Below, piece by piece: positions 25,912 through 33,798 of a stretch of 64,000 nt of DNA (within the stretch, counting starts at the first letter, position 1; each line of letters starts with the position of its first letter). A program made the position numbers and the translations under genes. Source of the stretch: Mycobacterium sp. SMC-2 (lineage in GTDB: Bacteria; Actinomycetota; Actinomycetes; Mycobacteriales; Mycobacteriaceae); contig NZ_CP079863.1 of assembly GCF_025263485.1 (NCBI RefSeq), positions 806,001-870,000 on the forward strand, written 5' to 3'. The notes beneath the pieces are model-generated. The model saw nothing but the letters and a program-made list of their open reading frames with translations. It made no database searches and was not told the DNA's origin.

Positions 25912-26952
25912 CCGACCCGACTCGTACAGCGTGGCCAGCAGCGCGATGTCGCTCTTGGGATTGCACGAGCCGAACACCGTGCCGCACAACGTCTTGTTCA
26001 TCAGGATGAAGTCTTGCAGCGCAACGGCGATCGAGTGCGTGGCGGGCGACGGCAACCCGGTCAGCACGCAGGTGCCTCCCTTGCGGGTGAGCGCCAGCGC
26101 CGCGCCGACGTCGGCCTCGCCGATCATGGCGGGGGACACCACGACCGCATCCGCCATCGCGCCGCGGGTCAGGTCCCGCACCAGCTCCAGCGCCTCCCCC
26201 GCCGTCGCGGCGGTGTGCGTCGCACCGAAAGTTGTTGCGGATACGCGTTTGAACTCGCTCACGTCGACCGCGACGATTCGGGCTGCCCCGCTGATGCGAG
26301 CGCCCTGAACGGCGGCGGTGCCGATTCCACCGGCGCCGATCACCACCACCGTGTCACCGCCCCGCACCCCGGCACGCCGGGCCGCCGAGCCGTACCCGGT
26401 GGGAACCGCGCACGCCAGCAGTGCGGCCGGCACGAGCGGAAAGTCCGGATCGATCTTGACCAGCGAATTAGCCGCCACCACAGTGTGTTCGGCGAACGCA
26501 CCGATCTTGGACACGTGACCGAGGTTCCGCCCGTCGACCGTGTGATGGCGAAAAGTTCCGTCCGTCGGCATGCCCGGCGCCAGGGTCCCCGACCCCGTGT
26601 CGCAGAGGTACTCCATCCCCGAGGCGCACCACCGGCATTTACCGCACACCGCGACGAAGGACGTGACCACGTGGTCGCCCGGCGCGAACCCGGCGACGCC
26701 CGCCCCGACCTCGACCACCACGCCGGAGCCCTCGTGCCCCCCGATCGTGGGTGACATCGCGGGTAATCCCAGGGCGCGCAACGTCTCTGGTGGCGGGGCC
26801 AGCTTCCCCTGCCGGATGTGTTCGTCGGAGTGGCAGAGCCCGGTGGCCGCCAGCCGCACCAGGACTTCGCCGGCCTTCGGGGGATCCAGCTCGAACTCTT
26901 CGACGGACCACGGGTGGCCGTACTCGTAGAGGATGGCGGCGCGGCTTCGCAT
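25795..26952 (-). CDS. NDMA-type zinc-dependent alcohol dehydrogenase
   Basis: A 385-residue medium-chain dehydrogenase. Catalytic zinc ligands are Cys40 and His73 (GGHEGSG); the structural zinc set is Cys103, Cys106, Cys109 and Cys117. The NAD loop is VIGAGGIGTAAVQGARISGA. Sequence style and length match the NDMA-dependent, mycofactocin-associated alcohol dehydrogenases. Its 3' end overlaps monooxygenase 2 by 117 bp, tail to tail. Upstream at 26998-27015 stands a third copy of the cluster operator. A plausible role is oxidising an alcohol to the ketone used by the monooxygenases. A paralogue lies at 54662. Confidence 0.9.
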   Translation of the reverse strand: MRSRAAILYEYGHPWSVEEFELDPPKAGEVLVRLAATGLCHSDEHIRQGKLAPPPETLRALGLPAMSPTIGGHEGSGVVVEVGAGVAGFAPGDHVVTSFVAVCGKCRWCASGMEYLCDTGSGTLAPGMPTDGTFRHHTVDGRNLGHVSKIGAFAEHTVVAANSLVKIDPDFPLVPAALLACAVPTGYGSAARRAGVRGGDTVVVIGAGGIGTAAVQGARISGAARIVAVDVSEFKRVSATTFGATHTAATAGEALELVRDLTRGAMADAVVVSPAMIGEADVGAALALTRKGGTCVLTGLPSPATHSIAVALQDFILMNKTLCGTVFGSCNPKSDIALLATLYESGRLLLDEMITKRYRLDDVNDAYADLTAGRLIRGVIDFGLG

Positions 26953-26997
26953 CGACTCGTGCCGCCTTTCTGCCGGACCCCGCCGGCGGCACGAATA

Positions 26998-27015
26998 CTA
27001 TCAATTGATTGATTA
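26998..27015. promoter_or_regulatory. Cluster operator, site 3 (upstream of alcohol dehydrogenase)
   Basis: CTATCAA (26998-27004), spacer TTGA, TTGATTA (27009-27015): the inner five bases of each arm (ATCAA/TTGAT) are perfectly paired with a 4-bp spacer; the right arm equals the right arm of site 2. It lies 46 bp before the ADH start codon and just after the stop of the upstream SDR gene. Confidence 0.65.
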
Positions 27016-27042
27016 TGGGGACCCCGCCGAGGCCGGTGAAGA

Positions 27043-27882
27043 TCAGCGGTTCGTGGCCGCCACCCTGGCTCGCTCGGTCATCGACGCGATCACGCCGCCG
27101 TCGTTCAGGATGTCGGTGCCGGTGAGGTAGCCGGCTTTGTCACTGGCACAGAACGCGAGCAGCTCGGCCATCTCCTCGGGCTTGCCCCACCGCGGGACCG
27201 CGGCGTTTGTCACCATCGCGCCGGCGCCGGCCTGCTCCTCGAGCCGGCCCATCTCGGTGTCGATGGACCCCGGCGAAACGGAGACGATGCGCAGCCCACG
27301 CGCGTTGAATCTCTCCGCCTGCGCCTGGCTGTACCACTTGACGAAGCTCTTGCTGACCGCGTAGGCGATGCCGGACCGCGCTTCCTCGGGCACGATGTTG
27401 CAGGCCGTCATCATGGCGTCCATGAAAGCGTCGATGTCTTGCAGGGCCAGCGAGAATTGGTCCAGCGGAACCATATCCGCGGGCAACAGGTGGGCCGCCA
27501 TCGACGCCACATTGACGATCACGGAGCCCTCGCCGGCCGCGGTGTAAAACGCCTCGTTGACGTTCAGCGTGCCGAGCGCGTTGGTCCGCATGACGTAGTC
27601 GGCAGGGCCCATACTCGGGCTCACCCCCGCGGTGTGGATCACCGAGGCGAGCGAGCCGAGACTGTTTGCGGTGTCGAGCAGGTCATCGACCGCCCGCCGG
27701 TCGGTGACGTCACAGTCGACGGCCGTGGGTGTCATCCCGAGCTCTTCCAGGGTTGCAGCCGCGGCCTTCAGCCGGTCCAGCCGGACGTCGCAGAGGACCA
27801 GGGTGTGATCGCGGCCGACGATCTTGGCCGTGGCCAGACCCATGCCACCCGCGCCACCCGTGATCACCGACACTCGATTCAT
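27043..27882 (-). CDS. SDR family oxidoreductase
   Basis: A 279-residue SDR starting MNRVSVITGGAGGMG, with active-site Tyr/Lys in YAVSK and the C-terminal YLTGTDILNDGG. An insertion near residues 125-155 (LPADMVPLDQFSLALQDIDAFMDAMM) replaces the short loop of typical SDRs and is seen in some CoA-ester or steroid SDRs. The ATG at 27882 was chosen; the frame extends far upstream only because it reads antisense-like through the exchanger gene. It is codirectional with, and 90 bp upstream of, the ADH, with operator site 3 between them. Confidence 0.9.
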   Translation of the reverse strand: MNRVSVITGGAGGMGLATAKIVGRDHTLVLCDVRLDRLKAAAATLEELGMTPTAVDCDVTDRRAVDDLLDTANSLGSLASVIHTAGVSPSMGPADYVMRTNALGTLNVNEAFYTAAGEGSVIVNVASMAAHLLPADMVPLDQFSLALQDIDAFMDAMMTACNIVPEEARSGIAYAVSKSFVKWYSQAQAERFNARGLRIVSVSPGSIDTEMGRLEEQAGAGAMVTNAAVPRWGKPEEMAELLAFCASDKAGYLTGTDILNDGGVIASMTERARVAATNR

Positions 27883-27917
27883 ACCGTGGACCGTATACGG
27901 CCGGTGGTCGCCGGGAG

Positions 27918-29204
27918 TTAGGGGTCCGGCACCGGGTGGTGGGGGTGACCGCTGTGCCGGATCGCCGTCCCGAAGAACGGCGCCCGCACGGTGGCGGCCA
28001 GGTGGCGGCGGTAGCGGATCAGCGCGACGACGGCCACCACGGTGTAGACGCCGCAGAGCAGCAGCCGGCCATGCGTCGAGGCGATCGGGAATTGCACGAC
28101 GAACAACCCCAGCAGCGTGGACGCCGCGGCGCGATGGAATCGCAGGGCCAACAGCGCCGCCACGCCCATCATGGTTTGGGTGGCCGTGAGCAGCACTTCC
28201 TCCACCTGACGCGGGTCGAGCTCCAGGGAGATTCCGCCGCCGCCCAGGAGGTGGGCGACCGGTAGCGACCCGATCAGCAGCGTCCACTGGTTGACCTTTG
28301 AGGAGATCAGGGTGGCGATGGCCGCCGTGCCCTTGCCGCGGGCGGCGAAGATGGTCGCGACGATGAACTCCGGGGCCTCGGAGGCGAGCGGGGCGAGCCA
28401 CTGGACCAGGAGGAACCGGTCGATGCCCAGCTCTGCGCCTGCGGCGACCAAGTTCTCGGCGAACGGCTTGGCGCACAGCAGAATCACCGCGCCGGAGACC
28501 AGGAAGAGGCCGACGACCACGATGCGCCGCGCGCGATCGGGCAGCTCCCCGAGCGCGGCGGCGGTCCCGATCAGATCGGGCTCTTCCACGTCGCCGTGGC
28601 CGACCTTGTAGAGGTAGAACCCGAACCAGGCAAGCAGCGCCAGCCCCAGTCCGAAATGGATCTGGCCGGTCGCCGGGATCGCGAAGGCGATGACGCCGGC
28701 GATCAGCAGGAACCCGAGTTCGACGCGGTTCGCAGGTTGCAGCGCCAAGCCGGTGGTGTTCGTGGCGCCGGCCTTGCGCGCGACGACGATGCTGACCAGC
28801 ACCACGACGGGCCAACCCAGACCCATCAGCAACCGGTTGGACCCGGTCATGTTGGCCGCCGCGTACTGCGCGTACTCGGCGTTGTGGCCGGAGACGTACG
28901 CGTAGTACAGGTCGACAGCGTATTCGGGAAGCACCGCGATCAGCGCCAGGATCGCGGTCGCCAGCCCACCGGAGACATCGATCTGCGCGGTCTCGGCGCC
29001 CCAGGCCAGCAAGAAGCTGGCCGATACGACCGCAGCCCCGTAGATCAGCAGGGCGGCTACCGGGTCGGGGTGCAGGCCGAGGATGCGGACGATCGCCGCC
29101 GGGGCGACGAACGCCGCAGTGATCAATGCCGAACGGGTCAGGGTGCGACGCGGCGAACGTTCCGCCTTCGCGGTCGCGACCGCGGACCTGTCGGTGGCGA
29201 GCAT
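27918..29204 (-). CDS. CaxA-type sodium/calcium (cation/H+) exchanger family membrane protein
   Basis: A 428-residue integral membrane protein with about 11 hydrophobic segments and two related halves. Each half has an acidic ion-binding motif: LIAVLPEYAVDLYYAYV in the first and ASEAPEFIVATIFAARGKG in the second, as in Ca2+/cation antiporters. The start chosen is ATG 29204 with GAAGG six bases upstream. The longest frame begins at ATG 29264, but that codon lies inside a 14-bp palindrome likely to be an operator. The transported ion (Ca2+, Na+ or Mn2+) cannot be settled from sequence. Confidence 0.83.
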   Translation of the reverse strand: MLATDRSAVATAKAERSPRRTLTRSALITAAFVAPAAIVRILGLHPDPVAALLIYGAAVVSASFLLAWGAETAQIDVSGGLATAILALIAVLPEYAVDLYYAYVSGHNAEYAQYAAANMTGSNRLLMGLGWPVVVLVSIVVARKAGATNTTGLALQPANRVELGFLLIAGVIAFAIPATGQIHFGLGLALLAWFGFYLYKVGHGDVEEPDLIGTAAALGELPDRARRIVVVGLFLVSGAVILLCAKPFAENLVAAGAELGIDRFLLVQWLAPLASEAPEFIVATIFAARGKGTAAIATLISSKVNQWTLLIGSLPVAHLLGGGGISLELDPRQVEEVLLTATQTMMGVAALLALRFHRAAASTLLGLFVVQFPIASTHGRLLLCGVYTVVAVVALIRYRRHLAATVRAPFFGTAIRHSGHPHHPVPDP

Positions 29205-29256
29205 CGTCATCCTTCGATCAGGAGGGGTGGCGACTGGAGCGGCTACTCCGGCCGGA

Positions 29257-29270
29257 TTAGCCATGCCTAA
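29257..29270. promoter_or_regulatory. Metal-box-like palindrome upstream of cation exchanger
   Basis: TTAGCCATGCCTAA is a 14-bp inverted repeat with 12 of 14 positions symmetric. It recalls the half-sites of mycobacterial iron/manganese boxes (TTAG...CTAA), though it is shorter than a full IdeR box. It lies 53 bp before the exchanger start I prefer. Regulation by a metal-dependent repressor is inferred, not shown. Confidence 0.5.
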
Positions 29271-29471
29271 CGACTACCTAAGCTACCCGCCGAAGCGCAT
29301 TCCCAGCAACGTCGTACATCCGCGGCGCGTGGGGCCTCCCGAACCCATATTTGCTGGCCAGAAGAGCTCCAGCAGAAAGTTAGTCTGCCCTCACTTCGAA
29401 GTTTGGCAAACCTTCCGGAACGGAAACCGTCCCTGTGCAGCACGACGGGCCGCGAGCGGGGGAGGTTCCGG

Positions 29472-30290
29472 TTAATTGTCCGGGCCCATGGCCGCGGCCG
29501 CGGCTTGGGCGAACAGTTCGACGGCTTGGTTGCGGGTGAGCGACGCCAGCATCTGTTCGGCGGCGCGCATCATGTCGCCGACCATCAGGGTCGGCCCGCC
29601 ACCGAGGTTCTCGAACGCCTCCGCGATGACGTCCGCCACGTCGGCCGCGCCTGGCGGCACCTCGTCGAGGGAACCAATCTGGCCGCGGCTGTGTTCGAGT
29701 TGCCGTAGTGCGGGCGTATCGGTCTTGCCCAGGATGAGGCCCAGGACGTCGACGCCCTTGTCGTGCAACTCGGCCCAGAGCGCTTCGGCGAACACCATGT
29801 CGAACGCCTTCGTCGCGCCGTAGGCGACCATGTTGGCCCCTCCGGCCAGGCCCGCGCCGGACCCGAACAGCACGATCCCGCCGCGGCCCCGCTCGACCAT
29901 GGCGGCAGCGAAGTGGTGGCACAGCTGCATCGGCACCATGCAGTTGCGCTGCACCATCGCTTCGGCGGTCTCGATCGGATTGGCGAGAAACGGCTCGAAG
30001 TTCGGGTCGGCACCCGCGCAGTACACCAGGAAGCCCACCTCCAGGTCACTGGTGGCCGCGGCGATCGCCACCGCCGCACCCGGTTCGGCGAGATCGATGG
30101 CGAGCGTGCGCGTGGACGCCGACGTATCGTCGCGGATCGTGGCGGCCACTTCGTCGAGGACGGCTTGCCGACGGGCGATCAGCACGACGTTGATGCCACG
30201 CTCGGCGAGCCCGCGCGCGAACGACGCGCCCAACCCGTCCGAGGCTCCGGCCACCACCGCCCAGGGCCCGTACCTGGTTGCGAACGTCAT
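29472..30290 (-). CDS. SDR family oxidoreductase (hydroxysteroid dehydrogenase-like)
   Basis: A 272-residue SDR with GASDGLG nucleotide loop (about 15-21), basic LIARR after the second strand suggesting NADP(H), and YGATK active site. It resembles the 17-beta-hydroxysteroid/very-long-chain ketoacyl reductase-like branch (AVVAGASDGLGASFARGLAERGINVVL). It abuts the SnoaL gene with no gap between 30290 and 30291, and forms the last gene of a three-gene leftward operon with that and a zinc dehydrogenase. Confidence 0.88.
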   Translation of the reverse strand: MTFATRYGPWAVVAGASDGLGASFARGLAERGINVVLIARRQAVLDEVAATIRDDTSASTRTLAIDLAEPGAAVAIAAATSDLEVGFLVYCAGADPNFEPFLANPIETAEAMVQRNCMVPMQLCHHFAAAMVERGRGGIVLFGSGAGLAGGANMVAYGATKAFDMVFAEALWAELHDKGVDVLGLILGKTDTPALRQLEHSRGQIGSLDEVPPGAADVADVIAEAFENLGGGPTLMVGDMMRAAEQMLASLTRNQAVELFAQAAAAAMGPDN

Positions 30291-30704
30291 CTAAGCGCCC
30301 CCGACCGTCGTCAGCCGTACCTGGGTGTAGCGCCGGCGGGCGATGCGCCAGCCGTCAGCGGTGCGCACGATTTCGTCGTCGTAGAAACCGATCGCGTTGA
30401 CCCCGGAGTTGTTGTCGCCGGCCATGATCAGTCCGTCGATATAGGTCCGCGCCGTCGCCCGGTCCCCGTCGACCGTGATCGCGTGGTTGGTCAAGCGGTG
30501 CAGCGTGTGGCCCGCCAGGGCGTGCACCTGCTCCATGAAGTCCGCGACGGCGTCGACGCCCGTCCACGCCCCGATCTCGCCGTAGTCGAGCTCGCAGTCC
30601 GCGGTGAACACGGTGCGAAACAGCGGCCAGTCTCGCCGGTCGATCCCGGTGGCGTAGCGGACCAGCAGCTCGGCGATGTCCTGGCGGTCGTCACGTTCGG
30701 TCAT
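30291..30704 (-). CDS. SnoaL/NTF2-like nuclear transport factor 2 family protein
   Basis: A 137-residue alpha+beta-barrel (NTF2-like) protein with the helix DIAELLVRYATGIDRRDWPLFRTVFTADCELDYG start typical of the SnoaL_4 group. Such proteins bind or convert small hydrophobic ligands; Asp/His residues within the cone (HAITVDGD, YIDGLIMAG) may be catalytic. The start at 30704 overlaps the upstream dehydrogenase stop by 4 bp (ATGA). No reaction can be assigned. Confidence 0.87.
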   Translation of the reverse strand: MTERDDRQDIAELLVRYATGIDRRDWPLFRTVFTADCELDYGEIGAWTGVDAVADFMEQVHALAGHTLHRLTNHAITVDGDRATARTYIDGLIMAGDNNSGVNAIGFYDDEIVRTADGWRIARRRYTQVRLTTVGGA

Positions 30705-31753
30705 GGCAGGTCTCCGTTCGGGTGAACCACGATCCGCGGCGGGCCGTCCGACCGGCGGGCCAGCTCCAGCGCGTCGGGCACTTCGTCGAGGCCGATGACC
30801 TTGCCCACGCTGGGGAGCGGGTCGAGCCGGCCCGCGGCGATGGCATCGAGCGTGCCGTACCAGTCCTGCGGGTGTGGGCCGCCGCCGAATTGGATGGTGA
30901 CGCCTTGGCGGGTGGCCGTGGTGATGTCGAGCGTGTCGCCGGTGTACCAGCCGCCCGCGCAGTACAGCCGGGTTCCCATCTCGGCGGATTCGACGAGCTG
31001 CTGGATCAGGCCGGTGGCGCCGACACACTCGAAAACCACTGCCGGGCCGGGTAATCCGCGCTGGGCGCGCACCTCGTTGAACGCGTCGAACGGCGACTTC
31101 TCGGCGGGATCGACCACGACGTGCGCGCCGAAACGCTCGCGGGCCAGCGCGCGGCGGTCGGACTTGTAGTCCGCCACGACAATCGGCTCGATGCCACGGC
31201 TGGCCAGGGCGGCGACGGCCGACAGGCCGATCGCCCCCGCGCCGACCACGATGGCGACCTCGCCGGGTTGCATCCGCGCCGACCGGACGTAGAACTCGCC
31301 GACGGCGAAGGCGTCGGTCAGTGCGACGGCGTCACTGGACACGCCGCCGAAGACCGGCTTGGCCGCCACCTCCGAAACCACCAGCAGCTCAGCGAAACTG
31401 CCCTGCGCCTCGGGATGCTGGCCGATGATCCGCATCCCGCCGGATCCACCGTCGACGAGGCGCACCGGCATGGCCGTCACCCGCGCACCGATCGCGAACG
31501 CATCCGTGCAGCCGGGTCCGTGGCCGACGACCTCGCCCACGAACTCGTGACCGAGCACGATGTCCCGGTCGGTTTCATAGAGCGAACGCCCGGTCGGATC
31601 GTCGACGGCGAGCTCCGGATGGTCCATGAAATGCACGTCGGACGCGCAGATCGCGGTGCTTAGCGTGCGCAGCAACAGCTCGCCCCGTCCGGGCTCAGGG
31701 TCCGCCGTCTCGCGGACCTCGAGCCGGCCGTCCCTCAGCACCACAGCGCGCAA
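30701..31753 (-). CDS. Zinc-binding medium-chain alcohol dehydrogenase family protein
   Basis: A 350-residue GroES/Rossmann protein. Catalytic-zinc-type residues are Cys36-Ala-Ser-Asp and GHEFVGEVVG; the NAD loop is VVGAGAIGLSAVAALASRG. The four-cysteine structural zinc lobe of classical ADHs is absent: the region after GARVTAMPVR reads LVDGGSGGMRIIGQHPEAQGSF. This matches threonine/sorbitol-dehydrogenase-like outliers common in mycobacteria. First gene of the leftward SDR/SnoaL operon and divergent from IclR, whose direct repeats lie just upstream. Confidence 0.88.
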   Translation of the reverse strand: MRAVVLRDGRLEVRETADPEPGRGELLLRTLSTAICASDVHFMDHPELAVDDPTGRSLYETDRDIVLGHEFVGEVVGHGPGCTDAFAIGARVTAMPVRLVDGGSGGMRIIGQHPEAQGSFAELLVVSEVAAKPVFGGVSSDAVALTDAFAVGEFYVRSARMQPGEVAIVVGAGAIGLSAVAALASRGIEPIVVADYKSDRRALARERFGAHVVVDPAEKSPFDAFNEVRAQRGLPGPAVVFECVGATGLIQQLVESAEMGTRLYCAGGWYTGDTLDITTATRQGVTIQFGGGPHPQDWYGTLDAIAAGRLDPLPSVGKVIGLDEVPDALELARRSDGPPRIVVHPNGDLP

Positions 31754-31766
31754 CGCGTTTCCGCTT

Positions 31767-31795
31767 TCTCGAATAATCGATATAGAATCTCGAAT
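31767..31795. promoter_or_regulatory. Direct repeats in IclR/dehydrogenase divergent promoter
   Basis: TCTCGAAT occurs at 31767-31774 and 31788-31795, exactly 21 bp apart, about two helical turns, so a protein could sit on the same DNA face twice. The repeats lie 14-42 bp upstream of the dehydrogenase start and 40-70 bp upstream of the IclR gene. Probable IclR-type binding region. Confidence 0.55.
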
Positions 31796-31868
31796 GTTCG
31801 TCTAACTCTAAATCGTGGGGTAGAGGAGTCAAGCGATTCGCGGATCGACGTCTGCACCGACCGCCCGC

Positions 31869-32732
31869 GTGCTCGACGTTGTCGAGCTGCTGGCCCGGTC
31901 GGGAAATGCGCGGCTGCGGTTCTCCGACGTCGTGCGCGAGCTCGACCTCACGCAGGCGACGGCGCACGCGATCCTGAAGACCCTGTGCGACCGGGGTTGG
32001 GCCAGCCGCGATCCGGTCGCCAAGACGTTCACCCTCGGCCCGGCGCTGGCCGTCGTCGCGGCGCGGACGGACACCGCCCGGCCACTCGCGAACGCGGCCC
32101 GCTCCGCGGCGCTGCGCTTGTCCCGTGAATTCGGCTACGCCTGCTCCGTGGTCGAGCGCTTCGGGGATTCGTTGGTGGTGACGGCTTTCGAGGGTGAGCC
32201 CGCCACCCAACCGTCCGGAATTCCGGGCGATCGCATCCCGTACGCTCCGCCGTTCGGAGTCGCCCTCGCCGCCTGGGACGACGAGGAGGAACAACGCGCG
32301 TGGATCCGCCGCGGCGCGGGCAACAACCCCGATCGCATCCGGCGCCTCGAGCAGGTGTTGGCGCACACGCGTGAGCGCGGCTTCGACGTCGACTGGACGA
32401 CGCCCGCGCTGGCGCAGGCCGTGCAGGTGGTCGGCACGTTGGACAGCGCCGACATGCCGATGCCCGTGCGGCACATCCTGGACCAGTTGCTCGTCGAATT
32501 CACCACCATCGGCTTCCTGTCCGACGACAACCCCGGTCGCCGCAAGCAACCCGTGGTGACCATCGCCGCACCCGTTTTCGATGAACGGCACGTTGCCCTG
32601 ATGGTGGCCGTGCACCCACTGTGCCCGCTTTCCGCGCGGCAGATCCGGCTGATCGGAAAACACCTGATCGACGAAACGGGGGCGATCAGCATGCCGTCGC
32701 CACTAGCCGACGCGGTCGACCGCGCCGTCTAG
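31869..32732 (+). CDS. IclR family transcriptional regulator
   Basis: At least 287 residues: N-terminal winged HTH (LRFSDVVRELDLTQATAHAILKTLCDRGW) and C-terminal effector domain. The first ATG/GTG/TTG in frame is GTG 31869, but it has no ribosome site and removes the conserved start of helix 1. A perfect AGGAG at 31824-31828 points instead to an ATT at 31836, which would add 11 residues (APTARVLDVVELL reads on naturally). The reading frame is closed by TAG at 31821. It is divergent from the zinc dehydrogenase operon, its likely target, with two direct repeats between. Confidence 0.85.
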   Translation: MLDVVELLARSGNARLRFSDVVRELDLTQATAHAILKTLCDRGWASRDPVAKTFTLGPALAVVAARTDTARPLANAARSAALRLSREFGYACSVVERFGDSLVVTAFEGEPATQPSGIPGDRIPYAPPFGVALAAWDDEEEQRAWIRRGAGNNPDRIRRLEQVLAHTRERGFDVDWTTPALAQAVQVVGTLDSADMPMPVRHILDQLLVEFTTIGFLSDDNPGRRKQPVVTIAAPVFDERHVALMVAVHPLCPLSARQIRLIGKHLIDETGAISMPSPLADAVDRAV

Positions 32733-32766
32733 GCTCGCCGTAACGCGGCGCGGAAGGCGAAAAGGG

Positions 32767-32995
32767 ATGGCACGTAACTACGTTGTGGAAGAGCTGGCCG
32801 GATTCGTCGTCGGCGCGGAGGCGGCGGATCTGACGGGACGGCCGCGTGCGCTGATGAAGCGCAACGTGCTCGACAGCCTCGCGGCGGTGGACCACCTCGA
32901 CTCCATTCCCGTCGCCGAACTCACCGGCCTGCTCGGTGCGGTCAGCCCGAATGTCCAGCGGCCGCGACCAGGCCCCGGTTCTGACGCGCGGCCTC
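32767..32995 (+). pseudogene. Remnant of MmgE/PrpD family gene (N-terminus only)
   Basis: The first ~55 codons after ATG 32767 read MARNYVVEELAGFVVGAEAA..ALMKRNVLDSLAAV, which resembles the start of MmgE/PrpD (2-methylcitrate dehydratase-like) proteins of about 450 residues. Similarity ends near residue 60 and the open frame then runs on as proline/arginine-rich sequence over the start of the DUF2127 gene. The rest of the gene is gone. It follows the IclR gene by 34 bp, suggesting a once intact regulator-enzyme pair. Family assignment is from recalled patterns. Confidence 0.5.
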
Positions 32996-33031
32996 TTGCG
33001 TGGCCCGCTTCCAGCAGTGCGATGATCGGCC

Positions 33032-33796
33032 ATGCGCAAAGATCAGGGCATCAATCGGTGGGAGTTAGTCACCTGTGCAATCGCGGGACACGCCACCTAT
33101 GCGCCCGACGAGAAGGATCTCGCCGCCCGGTTGAACGGCATCACCGGGCTTGGCGAAGTGTGGCGCTGTCTGCGCTGCGGTGAATTCACCGTGGGCGAGC
33201 CGCATGGGCGTGGCCGCGCCGAAGATGCGCCGATGATCATGCGCGGCAAGGCTTTACGGCAGGCCATCATCATCCGGACCCTCGCCGTGGAGCGTCTTTT
33301 CCGGGCGCTGGTGATCACGCTCGCCGCATATGCGGTGTGGAAGTTTCGCGGTGCGCGGGGCGCCATCCAGGCCACCCTCGAACGCGACCTACCGATCTTC
33401 CGCGCGGCCGGATTCAAGGTCGACCAGATGACCATCGTGCACGAGCTAGAAAAGGCGCTGGCCGCCAAGCCATCCACCCTGGCCCTGCTGACCTTGATGC
33501 TGGCCGCCTACGCGCTGCTGGAGGTGGTCGAAGGCGTCGGCCTATGGTTGCTGAAGCGCTGGGGCGAGTACTTCGCGGTGATAGCGACGTCGGTGTTCCT
33601 GCCGTTGGAGATTCACGACCTGGCCAAGGGCATCACGATGACCCGCGTCGTCACCTTCACCATCAACGTGGCCGCGGTGATCTACCTGCTGTTCTCGAAA
33701 CGGCTATTCGGCTTGCGCGGCGGCCGCGAGGCTTACGACGAGGAGCGACGCGGCGAGCAACTGCTCGACGTCGAGAAGGCCGCCGCCAGAACGTGA
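33032..33796 (+). CDS. DUF2127 domain membrane protein
   Basis: A 254-residue protein. The N-terminal 65 residues carry WRCLRCGEF, a CxxC knuckle that could bind metal. Then come four hydrophobic segments at about 90-105, 150-170, 180-200 and 208-226, the DUF2127 region (LLEVVEGVGLWLLKRWGEYFAVIATSVFLPLEIHDL, residues about 168-205). The C-terminus is charged. Function is unknown. It is convergent with the thioesterase gene, with 2 bp between stops. Confidence 0.82.
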   Translation: MRKDQGINRWELVTCAIAGHATYAPDEKDLAARLNGITGLGEVWRCLRCGEFTVGEPHGRGRAEDAPMIMRGKALRQAIIIRTLAVERLFRALVITLAAYAVWKFRGARGAIQATLERDLPIFRAAGFKVDQMTIVHELEKALAAKPSTLALLTLMLAAYALLEVVEGVGLWLLKRWGEYFAVIATSVFLPLEIHDLAKGITMTRVVTFTINVAAVIYLLFSKRLFGLRGGREAYDEERRGEQLLDVEKAAART

Positions 33797-33798
33797 CG

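Noticed and set aside
27883..28815. 310-codon upstream extension of the SDR at 27043 making a 590-residue fusion
   Set aside because: The added part is an out-of-frame same-strand reading of the cation exchanger gene with low-complexity Arg/Pro/Gly content; the SDR is complete from 27882.
31774..31780. Fourth copy of the TetR cluster operator near the IclR gene
   Set aside because: Only the left arm TAATCGA is present; the right arm at the proper spacing (GAATCTC) does not match.
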